A stretch of 64,000 nucleotides of DNA from Anaerolentibacter hominis (GCF_032380675.1 NZ_JAWDIX010000001.1:992001-1056000); one strand, 5' to 3'. Shown: positions 1 to 8,321, counted from the stretch's first letter. Notes: a model not told the origin generated them from the letters alone. Numbers and translations are program-made.

Positions 1-926
1 TGCTTGTTTCTGCCTATATGGTTATAAAGGGGCACATGACTGCGGGCGTATTGCTGGCCTTATTGCAGCTGAGCGGCAGCTTCGTGCAGCCTCTTGGCAT
101 CATTATGCAGAATATAGCGAAAATCCAGGGGGCCAAACCGGTGCTGCAACGAATCCTGGAGTTGAGCGAATACAAGCCGTCTGTATTTTCCGGAACGGAA
201 GCGGCGGTGTTGAAGAGCGAGATTCAGTTTGAACATGTTTCCTTCGGTTATCAGCAGAACCAGCTTGTGCTGCATGATATGAATGTATCGTTTGAGAAGA
301 ATAAGAAATATGTTATAATTGGTGCAAGCGGCTGTGGAAAATCAACGCTCATCCATCTGCTATCGGCACAGTATGGCGGGTATACAGGCCATATTTATAT
401 GGACGGCCGTGAACTGCGCACGCTGAAACTGGATGACCTGCTTTCTCAGATATCCGTGATCCATCAAAATGTGTACATGTTTGATGAGACTATCAAGGAC
501 AACATTGACCTGCACCGGGACTACAGCGGGGCGGAGTGGAAGCGGACACTGCAAATCAGCGGAGTGGGTAATTTCCTTCCGCAGACGGCAGAAGGACTGA
601 ATACGCCGGTAGGCGAAAATGGAATAAACCTGTCCGGCGGTCAGCGGCAGCGGGTGGCCGTGGCCAGGGCGCTGATCGAAAAGAAACCGGTTCTGATCCT
701 GGATGAAGGCACCTCTGCTGTGGATCAGCAGACAGCTTATGAGATCGAGACAGCTCTGCTGGATACGCCGGATATAACATTGATTACGATTACACACAAC
801 TTAAACCCTGAGCTCCTGTGCCGGTATGATCAGATTATTTATATGAAGGACGGGCAAATCGCGGGAATCGGCGGATATGAGGATCTGATAAAGGAGCAAT
901 CCTTCAAAGAGTTTCTCCGGCTGTAG
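1..926 (+). CDS. ABC transporter, ATP-binding/permease protein (5' end outside the window)
   Basis: The gene is cut by the left edge. The open frame runs from base 3, so about 307 residues are visible. The first 50 or so residues are the tail of the membrane domain. The rest is a complete nucleotide-binding domain with Walker A (GASGCGKST), a Q-loop, the LSGGQRQR signature, Walker B (VLILDEGTSAVD) and an H-loop (TITHN). The glutamate after Walker B is present, so the site should be able to hydrolyse ATP. It is a fused exporter half, probably working as a homodimer in the membrane. The substrate cannot be told. An ArsR-type regulator starts 53 bases downstream on the same strand and may belong to the same unit. 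Confidence 0.9.
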   Translation, partial: LVSAYMVIKGHMTAGVLLALLQLSGSFVQPLGIIMQNIAKIQGAKPVLQRILELSEYKPSVFSGTEAAVLKSEIQFEHVSFGYQQNQLVLHDMNVSFEKNKKYVIIGASGCGKSTLIHLLSAQYGGYTGHIYMDGRELRTLKLDDLLSQISVIHQNVYMFDETIKDNIDLHRDYSGAEWKRTLQISGVGNFLPQTAEGLNTPVGENGINLSGGQRQRVAVARALIEKKPVLILDEGTSAVDQQTAYEIETALLDTPDITLITITHNLNPELLCRYDQIIYMKDGQIAGIGGYEDLIKEQSFKEFLRL

Positions 927-979
927 GCGTGACCGAAGTTCCGGCGGTTATTCTGTCAATGTTTAAGAATGGAGGAACC

Positions 980-1969
980 ATGTCAAATCAATTAAATCCA
1001 CAGGTTGAGACCCTGTTTTTGCTTTGGAACTGCCCTTGGGAGGATAAGGAAGCGATTATTTCCGAACTGGAGAAAGAAGGTTTTTCGGGCCGGGAGTTTT
1101 ATCAGCGTCATTTACTGCCGATTGAAACCTATTATCAGATTTTCAGCGAAAATATGATGTCGTGTTCCGGAGCGGATTATCTCAAGGAGCTTGATATCGT
1201 AGCTTTAAGTGTATATGCGGGGATGCTGACGGAACACCCGGACTGGCTTGAGAATTTTTCAGGCATATCAGATCACGAGGTAAGCGATTGTATTGAGAAA
1301 ATGATTCTCTCCGATTTGGAAGAAGGGTATGATGATGTGTTTGATTACCTGGAAGAGGCACAGGAGCTGTCGGAAAAAGCCAAGTGGCAGCTGATTGTTT
1401 TACAGCACAGAGGAAAAGAAGTGCTGTCTCAGATTCTGGAAGCCGTAAAGCTGAATCTGCCGGCATATGAAAAGGCTGCCGCGGCCATAGAAAATGAGAT
1501 CAACTCTCTCATGGAGCAGTTCGGCCAAAGCCTGAATGCCTCCGATAAAACCGGTTTGATGCGGCTGCCGGGACAGCTAAACCCTGACGCCGTTATCATT
1601 CCCACGCTCGCGTTGCCTATGGCAATATTGGTTGTCAGCCAGATCGGCTTTTATGGACTGCTTTGCAGTAAACTATCACCGGATTCTGCCTCGGAAATTA
1701 CAAAAGAGGAATTGCTGGTTGGCGCAAAGGCGCTAAGTGAAAAGAGTAAACTTGAGATTCTTCTGTGTCTGAAGGAGAAGAGCCGTTACAGTCTGGAAAT
1801 AGCGGAGCTCGTGGGGCTAACACCGGCAACGGTGTCCCATCATATGAACTCTCTTCTGGGGGCCGGCTTCGTAGAGTTTGAGCGGCGGGAAGGCAAAGTA
1901 TTTTATAAGTTGGCGGAAGATGCGGTAAAGCGGTTTTTTACAGGCGGCGGTCGGCTTCTGCTGCGTTAA
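980..1969 (+). CDS. ArsR-family HTH regulator with long N-terminal domain
   Basis: A protein of 329 aa. The last 75 or so residues form a winged helix of ArsR type: a segment ALSEKSKLEILLCL, then a recognition helix LTPATVSHHMNSLL and a wing ending REGKVFYKL. The first 240 residues are acidic, mostly helical and not recognised. They may sense a ligand or a partner. ArsR proteins are normally about 100 aa, so this is a long form. The start was set at ATG 980 because GGAGG lies 5 bases upstream; an upstream in-frame ATG at 929 has no ribosome site. It follows the ABC exporter directly, which suggests it controls that exporter (inference). Confidence 0.75.
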   Translation: MSNQLNPQVETLFLLWNCPWEDKEAIISELEKEGFSGREFYQRHLLPIETYYQIFSENMMSCSGADYLKELDIVALSVYAGMLTEHPDWLENFSGISDHEVSDCIEKMILSDLEEGYDDVFDYLEEAQELSEKAKWQLIVLQHRGKEVLSQILEAVKLNLPAYEKAAAAIENEINSLMEQFGQSLNASDKTGLMRLPGQLNPDAVIIPTLALPMAILVVSQIGFYGLLCSKLSPDSASEITKEELLVGAKALSEKSKLEILLCLKEKSRYSLEIAELVGLTPATVSHHMNSLLGAGFVEFERREGKVFYKLAEDAVKRFFTGGGRLLLR

Positions 1970-1976
1970 AGTTAAG

Positions 1977-2005
1977 CGGGTGGATTTATAATTCGCCCGT
2001 TTTTT
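1977..2005 (+). terminator. Intrinsic terminator after the ArsR-type gene
   Basis: A 6-bp stem (CGGGTG/CGCCCG with one G-T pair) is followed by six T, starting 7 bases after the stop codon. Confidence 0.75.
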
Positions 2006-2048
2006 ATTGCATAGGAAAGTTCTCTAAACTTTCCTATGCAATAAAAAA
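2000..2048. repeat. Perfect 22-bp inverted repeat (bidirectional terminator-like)
   Basis: The arms 2000-2021 and 2027-2048 are perfect reverse complements around a 5-base loop. They begin with a T run and end with an A run, so the hairpin could end transcription from either side. The left arm overlaps the T run of the preceding terminator and the right arm runs into the hairpin-string repeat. Confidence 0.8.
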
Positions 2049-2142
2049 CCCTCCGGGGGATCGCACTGCGTAGGAAAGGAATTGTGTTGCCAGAGCAACC
2101 CGCCGCAGGCGGAGAATCCCGCTTGCGGGATTCTTTGTTCTT
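2041..2142 (+). repeat. Hairpin-string repeat, copy A
   Basis: A stretch of about 100 bases is nearly identical to 11097-11197. It contains consecutive small hairpins: CCCTCCGGGGG, GTTGC/GCAAC, CCGCC/GGCGG and AGAATCCCGC/GCGGGATTCT. No ORF is shared between the copies. Both copies sit just 3' of a terminator hairpin. The function is unknown. Confidence 0.8.
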
Positions 2143-2170
2143 TGAGTCTCTGTGAATAAATAATTTGGCA

Positions 2171-2203
2171 GCTATCTTGACATATATAGATAGCCGATAT
2201 AAT
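2171..2203 (+). promoter_or_regulatory. Promoter and probable PadR operator
   Basis: TTGACA (2177-2182) and TATAAT (2198-2203) are separated by 15 bases, slightly short of the ideal 17. An inverted repeat GCTATCT/AGATAGC (2171-2194) overlaps the -35 box. PadR repressors usually bind dyads in their own promoter, so autoregulation is a likely inference. Confidence 0.6.
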
Positions 2204-2242
2204 ATATAGGTAATCTACATATGGAGGGAGATAGAGAAAGCT

Positions 2243-2578
2243 ATGGATAAATCTTTACTGGCGGGAAGTACGGCGCTCCTGGTCTTAAAACTGTTAGAAC
2301 AGGAAGATATGTACGGCTATCAGATGATTGAAGAGCTGCGCCGGCGCTCTGATCATACCTTTGACCTGAAGGCAGGAACCCTGTATCCTCTGCTTCACAC
2401 ACTGGAACAGAAAGGCTTCGTGGCGTCAAGGGAAGAAGTAATGGATACGACACGTCCGAGACGGTATTATTCTTTGACGGAGGGGGGCCGCAGGCAATTA
2501 TCGGCAAAAGAAGCGGAATGGAGAGCATACGCCGGAGCTGTCGCAAAGGTGCTGGATGGAGGTGTATGTTTTGGGTGA
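2243..2578 (+). CDS. PadR-family transcriptional regulator
   Basis: A 111-aa winged-helix regulator of the PadR family. Diagnostic features are the GYQMIEELRRRS helix, LKAGTLYPLLHTLEQKG (recognition helix) and the wing RPRRYYSLTEGGRRQL. The length matches the small PadR class (about 110 aa), which has only a short C-terminal dimer helix. It has its own consensus promoter with an overlapping dyad. Its 3' end overlaps the start region of the next gene, so the two are translationally coupled. PadR regulators are commonly paired with a membrane protein carrying an N-terminal PadR-associated domain, as here. Confidence 0.9.
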   Translation: MDKSLLAGSTALLVLKLLEQEDMYGYQMIEELRRRSDHTFDLKAGTLYPLLHTLEQKGFVASREEVMDTTRPRRYYSLTEGGRRQLSAKEAEWRAYAGAVAKVLDGGVCFG

Positions 2579-3893
2579 GAAGATGGGTGATTATTTAGAC
2601 ACTGCAGCAGGGCAGATTCGCTGGAAACGGGTTCGGCCCGCCATTATGACAGAACTTAGGACCCATATTCTGGAACAGAAAGATGCTTATACCGGTCAGG
2701 GGATGGAAGAAAAAGAAGCTGAGACAAAAGCCCTGAAAGAGATGGGAGATCCGGTCAGCCTGGGACAGGAGCTGGACCGGATACACCGTCCTGCCCCGCA
2801 GTGGGGACTTCTGGTTCTCACTGCGTTTCTTACTCTGTCGGGAGGGCTGCTCCGTATGTGGCTGACCGCCGATACGGCGGCCTATGATCCGGGCAAAACA
2901 ATTGCCTTGCTCACAGCAGGATTTTCATTTATGCTGCTGTTTTATTTTCTGGATTATACGGTCCTGGGACAGTATGCCAGATTCATTTATTTGGGAACGG
3001 TTATACTGGGGGCGGTCACTTTGGTTATGTCTCCATCCGTGAACGGGATCTTGTACTATACCGGATATCTGGTGTTCCTGTTTCCTCTTGTGTATGCTCT
3101 TTTGGTTTATTCTCTGAGAGGAACTGGATGGAGCGGACTAATTCTGGCCTTAGCCGGAGCTGTTCCTTTGTTGGCAATCGCGTCTATAGCCCCCAGTATC
3201 CTGGGGGTGCTTTTGATGCTGTTAATTACCGTTATTTTGCTGTTGTCCGCAGTACAAAGACAATGGTTTAAGGTTCCGAAAGGATGGGGGTCAGGCCTGG
3301 TTACTGCCTTGACAGCTATCGGTACAGCATGGTTCTTTCTCCCGCGCTGGCAGGAAATTGCCGGGAGAATAAAATTAGCTCTGTATCCGGCCCTGGACTA
3401 CAATGGCCGGGGCTATCAGGCGTCTGTTATTCGGGAAGCCTTAGCCGGAGCAAAGTTATGGGGGCAGGGGACGATCGGAGGCGCCGGCGCAGCCGGTTCT
3501 TATAAAGGAATCATTCCGGATGCGGAAACGGACTTTCTCTTTGCTACATTGATTCATCAGAAGGGGTGGATTCCGTTTCTGATTCTATGTGCCGGATTGA
3601 TCGGGTTGATCGTATGGGCAGGGGTTAAATGCCGGCGTCAGGCCAATGACCTGGGCCGAATGGTTTCCGTAGCAATCATTCTCAGTATCGGGGTACAGAC
3701 GGCGGTCAGCCTGGCCATGAACCTGGGTTTTGTTCTATTTCGTGCATCCTGTCCGTTTGTCATGGGCAATCTGCAGACAGTTGTGAATATGGTGCTGATG
3801 GGCGTACTTCTTTCTGTATTCCGCCAGGAAAAAGTCCCGGCGCGCTATAAGATCGTAACCATTTCATCAATTCGCGGTAAGCTGGTTTCCTGA
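2571..3893 (+). CDS. SEDS-like (FtsW/RodA/SpoVE) membrane protein with N-terminal HAAS-type domain
   Basis: About 440 aa. Residues 1-75 are soluble and resemble the HAAS/DUF1700 domain found on partners of PadR regulators (acidic helices, EAETKALKEMGDP). The rest has about ten hydrophobic segments. It carries SEDS-like features: a segment DAETDFLFATLIHQKGW, comparable to the TDF motif of RodA and FtsW, and a conserved C-terminal membrane region NLGFVLFRASCPFVMGN. SEDS proteins polymerise peptidoglycan glycan strands. Whether this divergent form does so is unknown. TTG 2571 was preferred because GGAGG (2558-2562) lies 8 bases upstream; ATG 2556 and ATG 2583 are alternatives. It overlaps padR by 8 bases. 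Confidence 0.75.
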   Translation: MGEKMGDYLDTAAGQIRWKRVRPAIMTELRTHILEQKDAYTGQGMEEKEAETKALKEMGDPVSLGQELDRIHRPAPQWGLLVLTAFLTLSGGLLRMWLTADTAAYDPGKTIALLTAGFSFMLLFYFLDYTVLGQYARFIYLGTVILGAVTLVMSPSVNGILYYTGYLVFLFPLVYALLVYSLRGTGWSGLILALAGAVPLLAIASIAPSILGVLLMLLITVILLLSAVQRQWFKVPKGWGSGLVTALTAIGTAWFFLPRWQEIAGRIKLALYPALDYNGRGYQASVIREALAGAKLWGQGTIGGAGAAGSYKGIIPDAETDFLFATLIHQKGWIPFLILCAGLIGLIVWAGVKCRRQANDLGRMVSVAIILSIGVQTAVSLAMNLGFVLFRASCPFVMGNLQTVVNMVLMGVLLSVFRQEKVPARYKIVTISSIRGKLVS

Positions 3894-3930
3894 CGGATTG
3901 ATTAGAAAATATGTACCTATATTTATGAAA

Positions 3931-3961
3931 CGAGGGCAGTCATCGACTGCCCTCGTCTTTT
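3931..3961 (+). terminator. Intrinsic terminator of the padR-SEDS unit
   Basis: A perfect 10-bp stem CGAGGGCAGT/ACTGCCCTCG with a 5-base loop is followed by TCTTTTG. It overlaps the last codons of the convergent XRE gene. Confidence 0.8.
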
Positions 3962-5001
3962 GTAAATCGTTTCATCAGTTTTATAAAATCCGGGTGTTCC
4001 CGCACAAAAGCCATTTCCTCATCGGTCTGAATCTGTTTGACCATCGTGGAAAGGAGGGAGGACGAGAATGTCTCTTCCCCGTTTTTACCAGGAATATGGC
4101 GGTAAAGCCGGGACGCGTTAATGTCCCATCTTTTTTCCATACCGGTCAGCACGGATTCCAGTGTCCGGATACAGGCATCGGCGTCCTCTGTGGCGACAGC
4201 CAGCTGTAAATGAGCAATGTCGGCGCAGCAGCCCATGAGATCATAATTTATGGCCGTATTTCTGGACAGATCGGCAAAGTATCTGGCGTCGTCATTTCTT
4301 CCCTGCTTTAGGGCAATTGTCATCATGCTGTCCAATGTATTGGAAATTTCCGTGGCGGAGCGGAGCAGCTTCTGCTCCAGAAGTCTGGAAGCCTCGTCAT
4401 AGTTTTCCTGACGGATATAGAGTCTTGCCTGCATGGTTTCCTTGTCGATGGAAGAGGGAGGCGATACCTGATCAAGCAGAGACTGGGCCTCCTCAAAGTC
4501 ATCCCGGGCGGAGGCGTCCGACAGCAGGAACCCCAGAGCCTGGTCCCGGATCTGCTGGTTCTCACTTTTCGACGCACGCAGATAGAGCTCCTGGATTTTT
4601 TCGTTATATTCTTCGCTGAGTTCCGGAGCAAAAATGAAAAGTGCTCCCTGCAGCGCAGCGGCCAGATTGATCACGAGAAGGTCGCAGTTTGGAAATTCCG
4701 CCAGCTTTGTCATAGCCAGTTCAAAACCACTCTGGAAACCGTTCGTCTGTACCTCGATGGATAGTTCGTTGCATATTATCCCGACTTCATTGTGAGACAG
4801 ATCCTCATGGAAAGACAGCAGCGTATTCAGGTCTGTGTGAAGCAGTCTGGCCAGCGGAGGAAGCAGTGTGATATCCGGATAGTTGATTCCATTTTCCCAC
4901 TTGTTTACCGCAGGTGCGGAGACACCCAGATAATCTGCCACTTCTTCCTGGGTCAATTTTCTTTCTTTTCGTTTTTCACGGATGATTTCATTAATTTTCA
5001 A
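3940..5001 (-). CDS. XRE-family HTH regulator with helical-repeat C-terminus
   Basis: A 353-aa protein. Residues 1-60 are a Cro/C1-type helix-turn-helix (REKRKERKLTQEEVADYLGV, SAPAVNKWENGINYPDITLL). The rest is helical with TPR-like character, as in regulators that sense a peptide or bind a partner. The start is TTG (4999-5001): GGAGG lies 10 bases upstream on the minus strand and no ATG is nearby. It faces the padR-SEDS operon convergently and is followed upstream by a repeat-rich region. The target genes are unknown. Regulators with this architecture are common next to exporters in Lachnospiraceae, and an ABC exporter lies at 5497 (inference only). Confidence 0.85.
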   Translation of the reverse strand: MKINEIIREKRKERKLTQEEVADYLGVSAPAVNKWENGINYPDITLLPPLARLLHTDLNTLLSFHEDLSHNEVGIICNELSIEVQTNGFQSGFELAMTKLAEFPNCDLLVINLAAALQGALFIFAPELSEEYNEKIQELYLRASKSENQQIRDQALGFLLSDASARDDFEEAQSLLDQVSPPSSIDKETMQARLYIRQENYDEASRLLEQKLLRSATEISNTLDSMMTIALKQGRNDDARYFADLSRNTAINYDLMGCCADIAHLQLAVATEDADACIRTLESVLTGMEKRWDINASRLYRHIPGKNGEETFSSSLLSTMVKQIQTDEEMAFVREHPDFIKLMKRFTKDEGSR

Positions 5002-5141
5002 TCTTGGTAAACCTCCAAATAAGTTTGGAAAAAGCTTTTTCTTGTATTTATCTTATCAGATGATGCTGACCGTCACAATTGAAACATGGTTACCTTTTCC
5101 TTACATTTTTTAACCTTTGGTTATATCCTTTTGTAAAATTT

Positions 5142-5324
5142 ATCATGGAAGTAGATAAGACTCCCCCCCCTCAATAGGTGGTGAGTAAATAACAAATTCG
5201 TCATGGTGGAAGCCCAGTCTCCTTCCAAGATAAAGCCTCTGGCGGATTGCAGAGCCGCACAGATGTATTATGTCATGCAAAGCATGACGTGCGGCTCGCA
5301 GCAAGTACGCCGAGGCGTACTTGA
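5142..5324 (+). repeat. Dispersed structured repeat, copy 1
   Basis: This is a full copy of a roughly 180-bp repeat also at 30482-30661 (reversed), 38618-38750, 58515-58686 and partly at 38871-38918. It has three structural parts: a 5' part with a CCACC/GGTGG-type stem, a middle hairpin AGCCGCAC/GTGCGGCT enclosing TCATGC/GCATGA, and a 3' hairpin CAAGTACGCC/GGCGTACTTG. In this copy one extra C shifts the short reading frame carried by the other full copies. Confidence 0.9.
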
Positions 5325-5496
5325 ATAAAATGATTCAGGTCGAATTATTTCGAAGTTTGTGTTAAAATTTGGATAGGTAAGTTTGGACCGAAGTAGTTTC
5401 AAACTACTTATTTACAAACGATGATTTGCGAAGCATATCGTCGTTTGTTGTGCAGTATCTCAGGGGTTTATAAATGAAAAAGAGGGGATAGGAATC
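5325..5496. other. Leader region of the ABC exporter gene with two hairpins
   Basis: There is no gene here. A palindrome with 9-bp arms AAGTAGTTT/AAACTACTT (5391-5409) and a hairpin based on CAAACGA/TCGTTTG (5415-5447) precede the exporter gene. No convincing promoter was identified. The stretch 5002-5141 between the XRE gene and the repeat is AT-rich and probably carries the XRE promoter. Confidence 0.5.
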
Positions 5497-7227
5497 ATGC
5501 ATACGTTAAAACGATTTGTAAGTTATTACAGTCCATATAAGACGATTTTAATTCTGGATCTGTTCTGCGCGGTCTGCATCAGCCTGGTGGACCTTGCGTT
5601 TCCTCAGATTCTGCGGCTGCTGACCCGGACGCTGTTCATGGAGGACGGCCCGGTTATTTTGAAAGCGCTTCTGCCCATTGCATTAGGGCTTTTCCTTATG
5701 TACATCGTCCAGAGCCTGTGCAAATATTATGTGAGCTATCAGGGGCATATGATGGGAGCCGGAATGGAGCGGGATATGCGCCAGCAGCTGTTCGATCACT
5801 ATGAAAAGCTTTCTTTTTCTTATTATGATCAGAACAACTCAGGCCAGATGATGAGCAAGCTGGTTTCGGACCTTTTTGATATCGCGGAACTGGCCCATCA
5901 CGGCCCGGAAAATCTGTTTATTTCTCTGATTAAAATCGTGGGCTCTTTTATCTTCCTGTTTTTGATCAACTGGAGACTGGCGATCCCATTGACTGTGCTC
6001 ATGGTCCTTATGTTTTTGTTTTCCATGAGCCAGAACCGGCGCATGCAGGCTACATTTATGGAAAATAGGCGCAAGATCGGGGACGTGAACGCAAGTCTTC
6101 AGGATACCCTGGCGGGAATCCGGGTTGTGCAGTCCTTTGCCAATGAAAAAGTAGAGCGTGCAAAGTTCCAGAAAAGCAACCACGGCTACCTGGAATCCAA
6201 ACGGGAAAATTATAAATGCATGGGCAATTTCATGAGCTGCAACTCCTTTTTCCAGGGGATGATGTATCTGGTCACGCTGGTGTTCGGCGGCTTTCTGATC
6301 GCCAGGGGACAGATGCAGGCGGCGGATCTTGCCATGTATGCCCTGTACATCGGTATTTTTATCAGCCCGATTCAGATTCTCGTGGAATTGACGGAGATGA
6401 TGCAGAAAGGGCTGTCCGGATTCCGGCGCTTTCTCGCCGTCATGGAGACGGAACCGGATATCCAGGATGAGCCGGACGCCAGTGTGCTGCAAAATGTCAA
6501 AGGGGACGTCTCTTATGAAGATGTGTCATTTCACTACAGCGATGATGACACCCCGGTGCTTTCAAATGTTTCCTTCCGGATTCCGGCGGGCCGGTCGATT
6601 GCTCTTGTGGGACCCTCCGGCAGCGGCAAGACCACGATCTGTTCCCTGCTGCCGAGATTTTATGATGTGACCGGAGGAAGAGTCACCATTGACGGGCAGG
6701 ATGTGCGGAAACTGACCCTGGAAAGTCTGCGCAGCCAGATCGGAATCGTGCAGCAGGATGTCTATCTGTTCTGCGGGACGGTTCGGGAAAATATAGCCTA
6801 CGGAAAACCAGGCGCGTCCATGGAGGAAATCATTGCCGCCGCCAGAAAAGCCAATATTCACGAGTTCATCGAAGAACTTCCGGACGGATACGATACTTTT
6901 GTGGGAGAGCGGGGAACCAGGCTGTCCGGCGGTCAGAAACAGCGGATCGCCATTGCCCGGGTGTTCTTAAAGAACCCTCCGATCCTGATTCTGGACGAGG
7001 CTACCAGTGCGCTTGACAATGAGAGCGAACGTTTTATCCAGCAGAGTCTGGAAGAACTGGCGAAAAACCGTACCACCATAACGATTGCCCACCGGCTCTC
7101 CACCATCCGCAATGCGGACGAAATTCTGGTGGTAGCGGAAAACGGAATCCGGGAGAGGGGCACGCACAAGGAGCTGCTGCAGAAAAATGGACTATATGCC
7201 CATTACTATGAGATGCAGTTTGAGTGA
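5497..7227 (+). CDS. ABC exporter, fused permease/ATPase
   Basis: A 576-aa half-transporter with six predicted membrane helices in residues 1-310. The nucleotide-binding domain follows (about 335-570) with Walker A GPSGSGKTT, signature LSGGQKQR, Walker B ILILDEATSALD and H-loop AHRLS. All catalytic residues are canonical, so a homodimer is the natural reading. The family exports lipids, drugs or peptides and the substrate cannot be assigned. The ATG at 5497 follows a purine-rich GGGGATAGGA ribosome site. It stands alone: a repeat lies upstream and a hairpin array right behind it. Confidence 0.9.
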   Translation: MHTLKRFVSYYSPYKTILILDLFCAVCISLVDLAFPQILRLLTRTLFMEDGPVILKALLPIALGLFLMYIVQSLCKYYVSYQGHMMGAGMERDMRQQLFDHYEKLSFSYYDQNNSGQMMSKLVSDLFDIAELAHHGPENLFISLIKIVGSFIFLFLINWRLAIPLTVLMVLMFLFSMSQNRRMQATFMENRRKIGDVNASLQDTLAGIRVVQSFANEKVERAKFQKSNHGYLESKRENYKCMGNFMSCNSFFQGMMYLVTLVFGGFLIARGQMQAADLAMYALYIGIFISPIQILVELTEMMQKGLSGFRRFLAVMETEPDIQDEPDASVLQNVKGDVSYEDVSFHYSDDDTPVLSNVSFRIPAGRSIALVGPSGSGKTTICSLLPRFYDVTGGRVTIDGQDVRKLTLESLRSQIGIVQQDVYLFCGTVRENIAYGKPGASMEEIIAAARKANIHEFIEELPDGYDTFVGERGTRLSGGQKQRIAIARVFLKNPPILILDEATSALDNESERFIQQSLEELAKNRTTITIAHRLSTIRNADEILVVAENGIRERGTHKELLQKNGLYAHYYEMQFE

Positions 7228-7262
7228 ATATAATGAAGAGGGAAGAATGAATAATGAAGAAC
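7228..7262 (+). repeat. Purine-rich motif after stop codon, copy 1
   Basis: A purine-rich stretch built on GAAGAATGAAT units starts right after the exporter stop codon. Related stretches follow the stop codons at 47376 and 49564. All three end in AACGnnGTrAG. Confidence 0.55.
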
Positions 7263-7273
7263 GAGGTGAGAGA

Positions 7274-7379
7274 GTGAAAGCTGCGGCGATGCCGCAAGTG
7301 AAAACATTCCGTGGAATGGTGAAAGGCGGACCTTCGGTCCGGTGAAAACCGCTCTTCGAGCGGGTGAAAGAGTGAACTC
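7274..7379 (+). repeat. Array of small hairpins with a constant GTGAAA linker
   Basis: The hexamer GTGAAA occurs at 7274, 7298, 7319, 7342 and 7364, spaced 21-24 bases. Each is followed by a different small hairpin: TGCGGC/GCCGCA, CATTCC/GGAATG, CGGACC/GGTCCG, CCGCTC/GAGCGG and GAGT/ACTC. Loops are 2-3 bases, often TTC. The linker is conserved and the stems are not. Confidence 0.8.
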
Positions 7380-7421
7380 TGGGGAAAACTGCAGGTAAAA
7401 ACGTCTTTGGCACCGTGAAGC

Positions 7422-7643
7422 TTAGTGCTGTCTGAAGTTTATGAGCGGATAGCAGGAATTGGATAGCCCGCCTCCGGTATAGAAGTTATCATAATATTCT
7501 TCATAGGTGAGGCCTTCTATATTTGTAAGTATATATTGCAGCCAATAGGATTCATCAGCCATATTTGTATTTTCAAATTGTTGGCGGGCACTGGTTATGC
7601 GGCCCTCTGCGCTATAACTCAATAGTTGACTTCCCTGTATCAT
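7422..7643 (-). pseudogene. Probable fragment of an unrecognised gene
   Basis: A 73-residue open frame without a ribosome site; its ATG directly follows an in-frame stop. The translation looks like a real protein tail (SYWLQYILTNIEGLTYEEYY and following), not a random frame. It overlaps the end of the DUF3592-like gene by 32 bases in another frame. It may be the 3' remnant of a gene lost when this region was rearranged. The family was not recognised. Confidence 0.35.
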
Positions 7644-8076
7644 TTACATAGACCCAAATGGAATCACCTTCCTGAAAATTAGGTTTATCCCATAATAGAT
7701 CGCTTTTGTGATGATATGGTTCCCCCTGGTAAGTATAGGTATAGAAAACTCTATAAGGAGATCTTTGTCCATACTGGGTGTACTTCATCAGATACACTTT
7801 GTCTACCGTTCCACGGATTTTAGTTCCGTTTACCAACAGCATGCTATGCAGCTTATTCTTTGCAGATGCGGCAACTCTTAAAATAGTCTGTACGATACAG
7901 AAGACCGTACCGAGGGAAATAAATATAATTCCCATCATAACTGGGTCTTTTACGCTTGAGCTTTCCGTCGGTTTTACGATTCCTATAAAACACAGCGCCC
8001 CCATAGCGATGAAAGCACAGCCTAAACACAAGAAAATAAGTGCGTATATCTTTTCTATATACCTTGGTCCATGCAT
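7612..8076 (-). CDS. DUF3592-like membrane protein
   Basis: About 154 aa. Two membrane helices lie in the first 75 residues (YALIFLCLGCAFIAMGALCF and MMGIIFISLGTVFCIV). A soluble beta-rich part follows: KIRGTVDKVYLMKYTQYGQR, then VFYTYTYQGEPY and EGDSIWVYVND. This arrangement, with a G-x-V strand and a closing VYVN-type segment, is typical of DUF3592 proteins of unknown function. The start was placed at ATG 8074-8076, preceded by AAAGGG; the frame is open further upstream but without a ribosome site. The base composition is clearly more AT-rich than the flanking exporter genes. Confidence 0.7.
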   Translation of the reverse strand: MHGPRYIEKIYALIFLCLGCAFIAMGALCFIGIVKPTESSSVKDPVMMGIIFISLGTVFCIVQTILRVAASAKNKLHSMLLVNGTKIRGTVDKVYLMKYTQYGQRSPYRVFYTYTYQGEPYHHKSDLLWDKPNFQEGDSIWVYVNDTGKSTIEL

Positions 8077-8201
8077 ATTAATCCCTTTCCGGAGCATTTT
8101 TGTGATGGGCGTGCCGTCTAAAGGTTGTCTGTGATGCTCCGTCACAAATATCCTTGTACAATAGCTGTTTATGTAAATATATTATACGGGAGTATTTTAG
8201 T

Positions 8202-8264
8202 ATGGACAAGTACATTTATGACGAAGGCGGACTTATGGTAGGAGTAAAATGTTACATCAAATAA
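8202..8264 (+). CDS. Possible 20-residue small ORF
   Basis: ATG at 8202 has GGGAG about 10 bases upstream and encodes MDKYIYDEGGLMVGVKCYIK. The first residues slightly recall the N-terminus of transposon-encoded TnpV proteins, but the match is too short to rely on. It may be a gene remnant or chance. The rest of 8077-8321 holds the probable promoters of the two divergent genes. Confidence 0.2.
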   Translation: MDKYIYDEGGLMVGVKCYIK

Positions 8265-8321
8265 GTAGGAAAAAGTGCTGTGAAGCAGTAATATATTCAA
8301 TTATGCAGAGGAGATGATCCG

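Noticed and set aside
5142..5324. Group II intron or full insertion sequence
   Set aside because: The element is too short, has no transposase or reverse transcriptase frame, and no domain V-like motif was seen.
5839..6492. Minus-strand ORF of 217 codons
   Set aside because: Antisense shadow of the ABC exporter, His/Gln-rich and without a ribosome site.
7274..7379. CRISPR array
   Set aside because: The constant part is only 6-7 bases and the variable parts are self-complementary hairpins of 10-17 bases; there are no cas genes.
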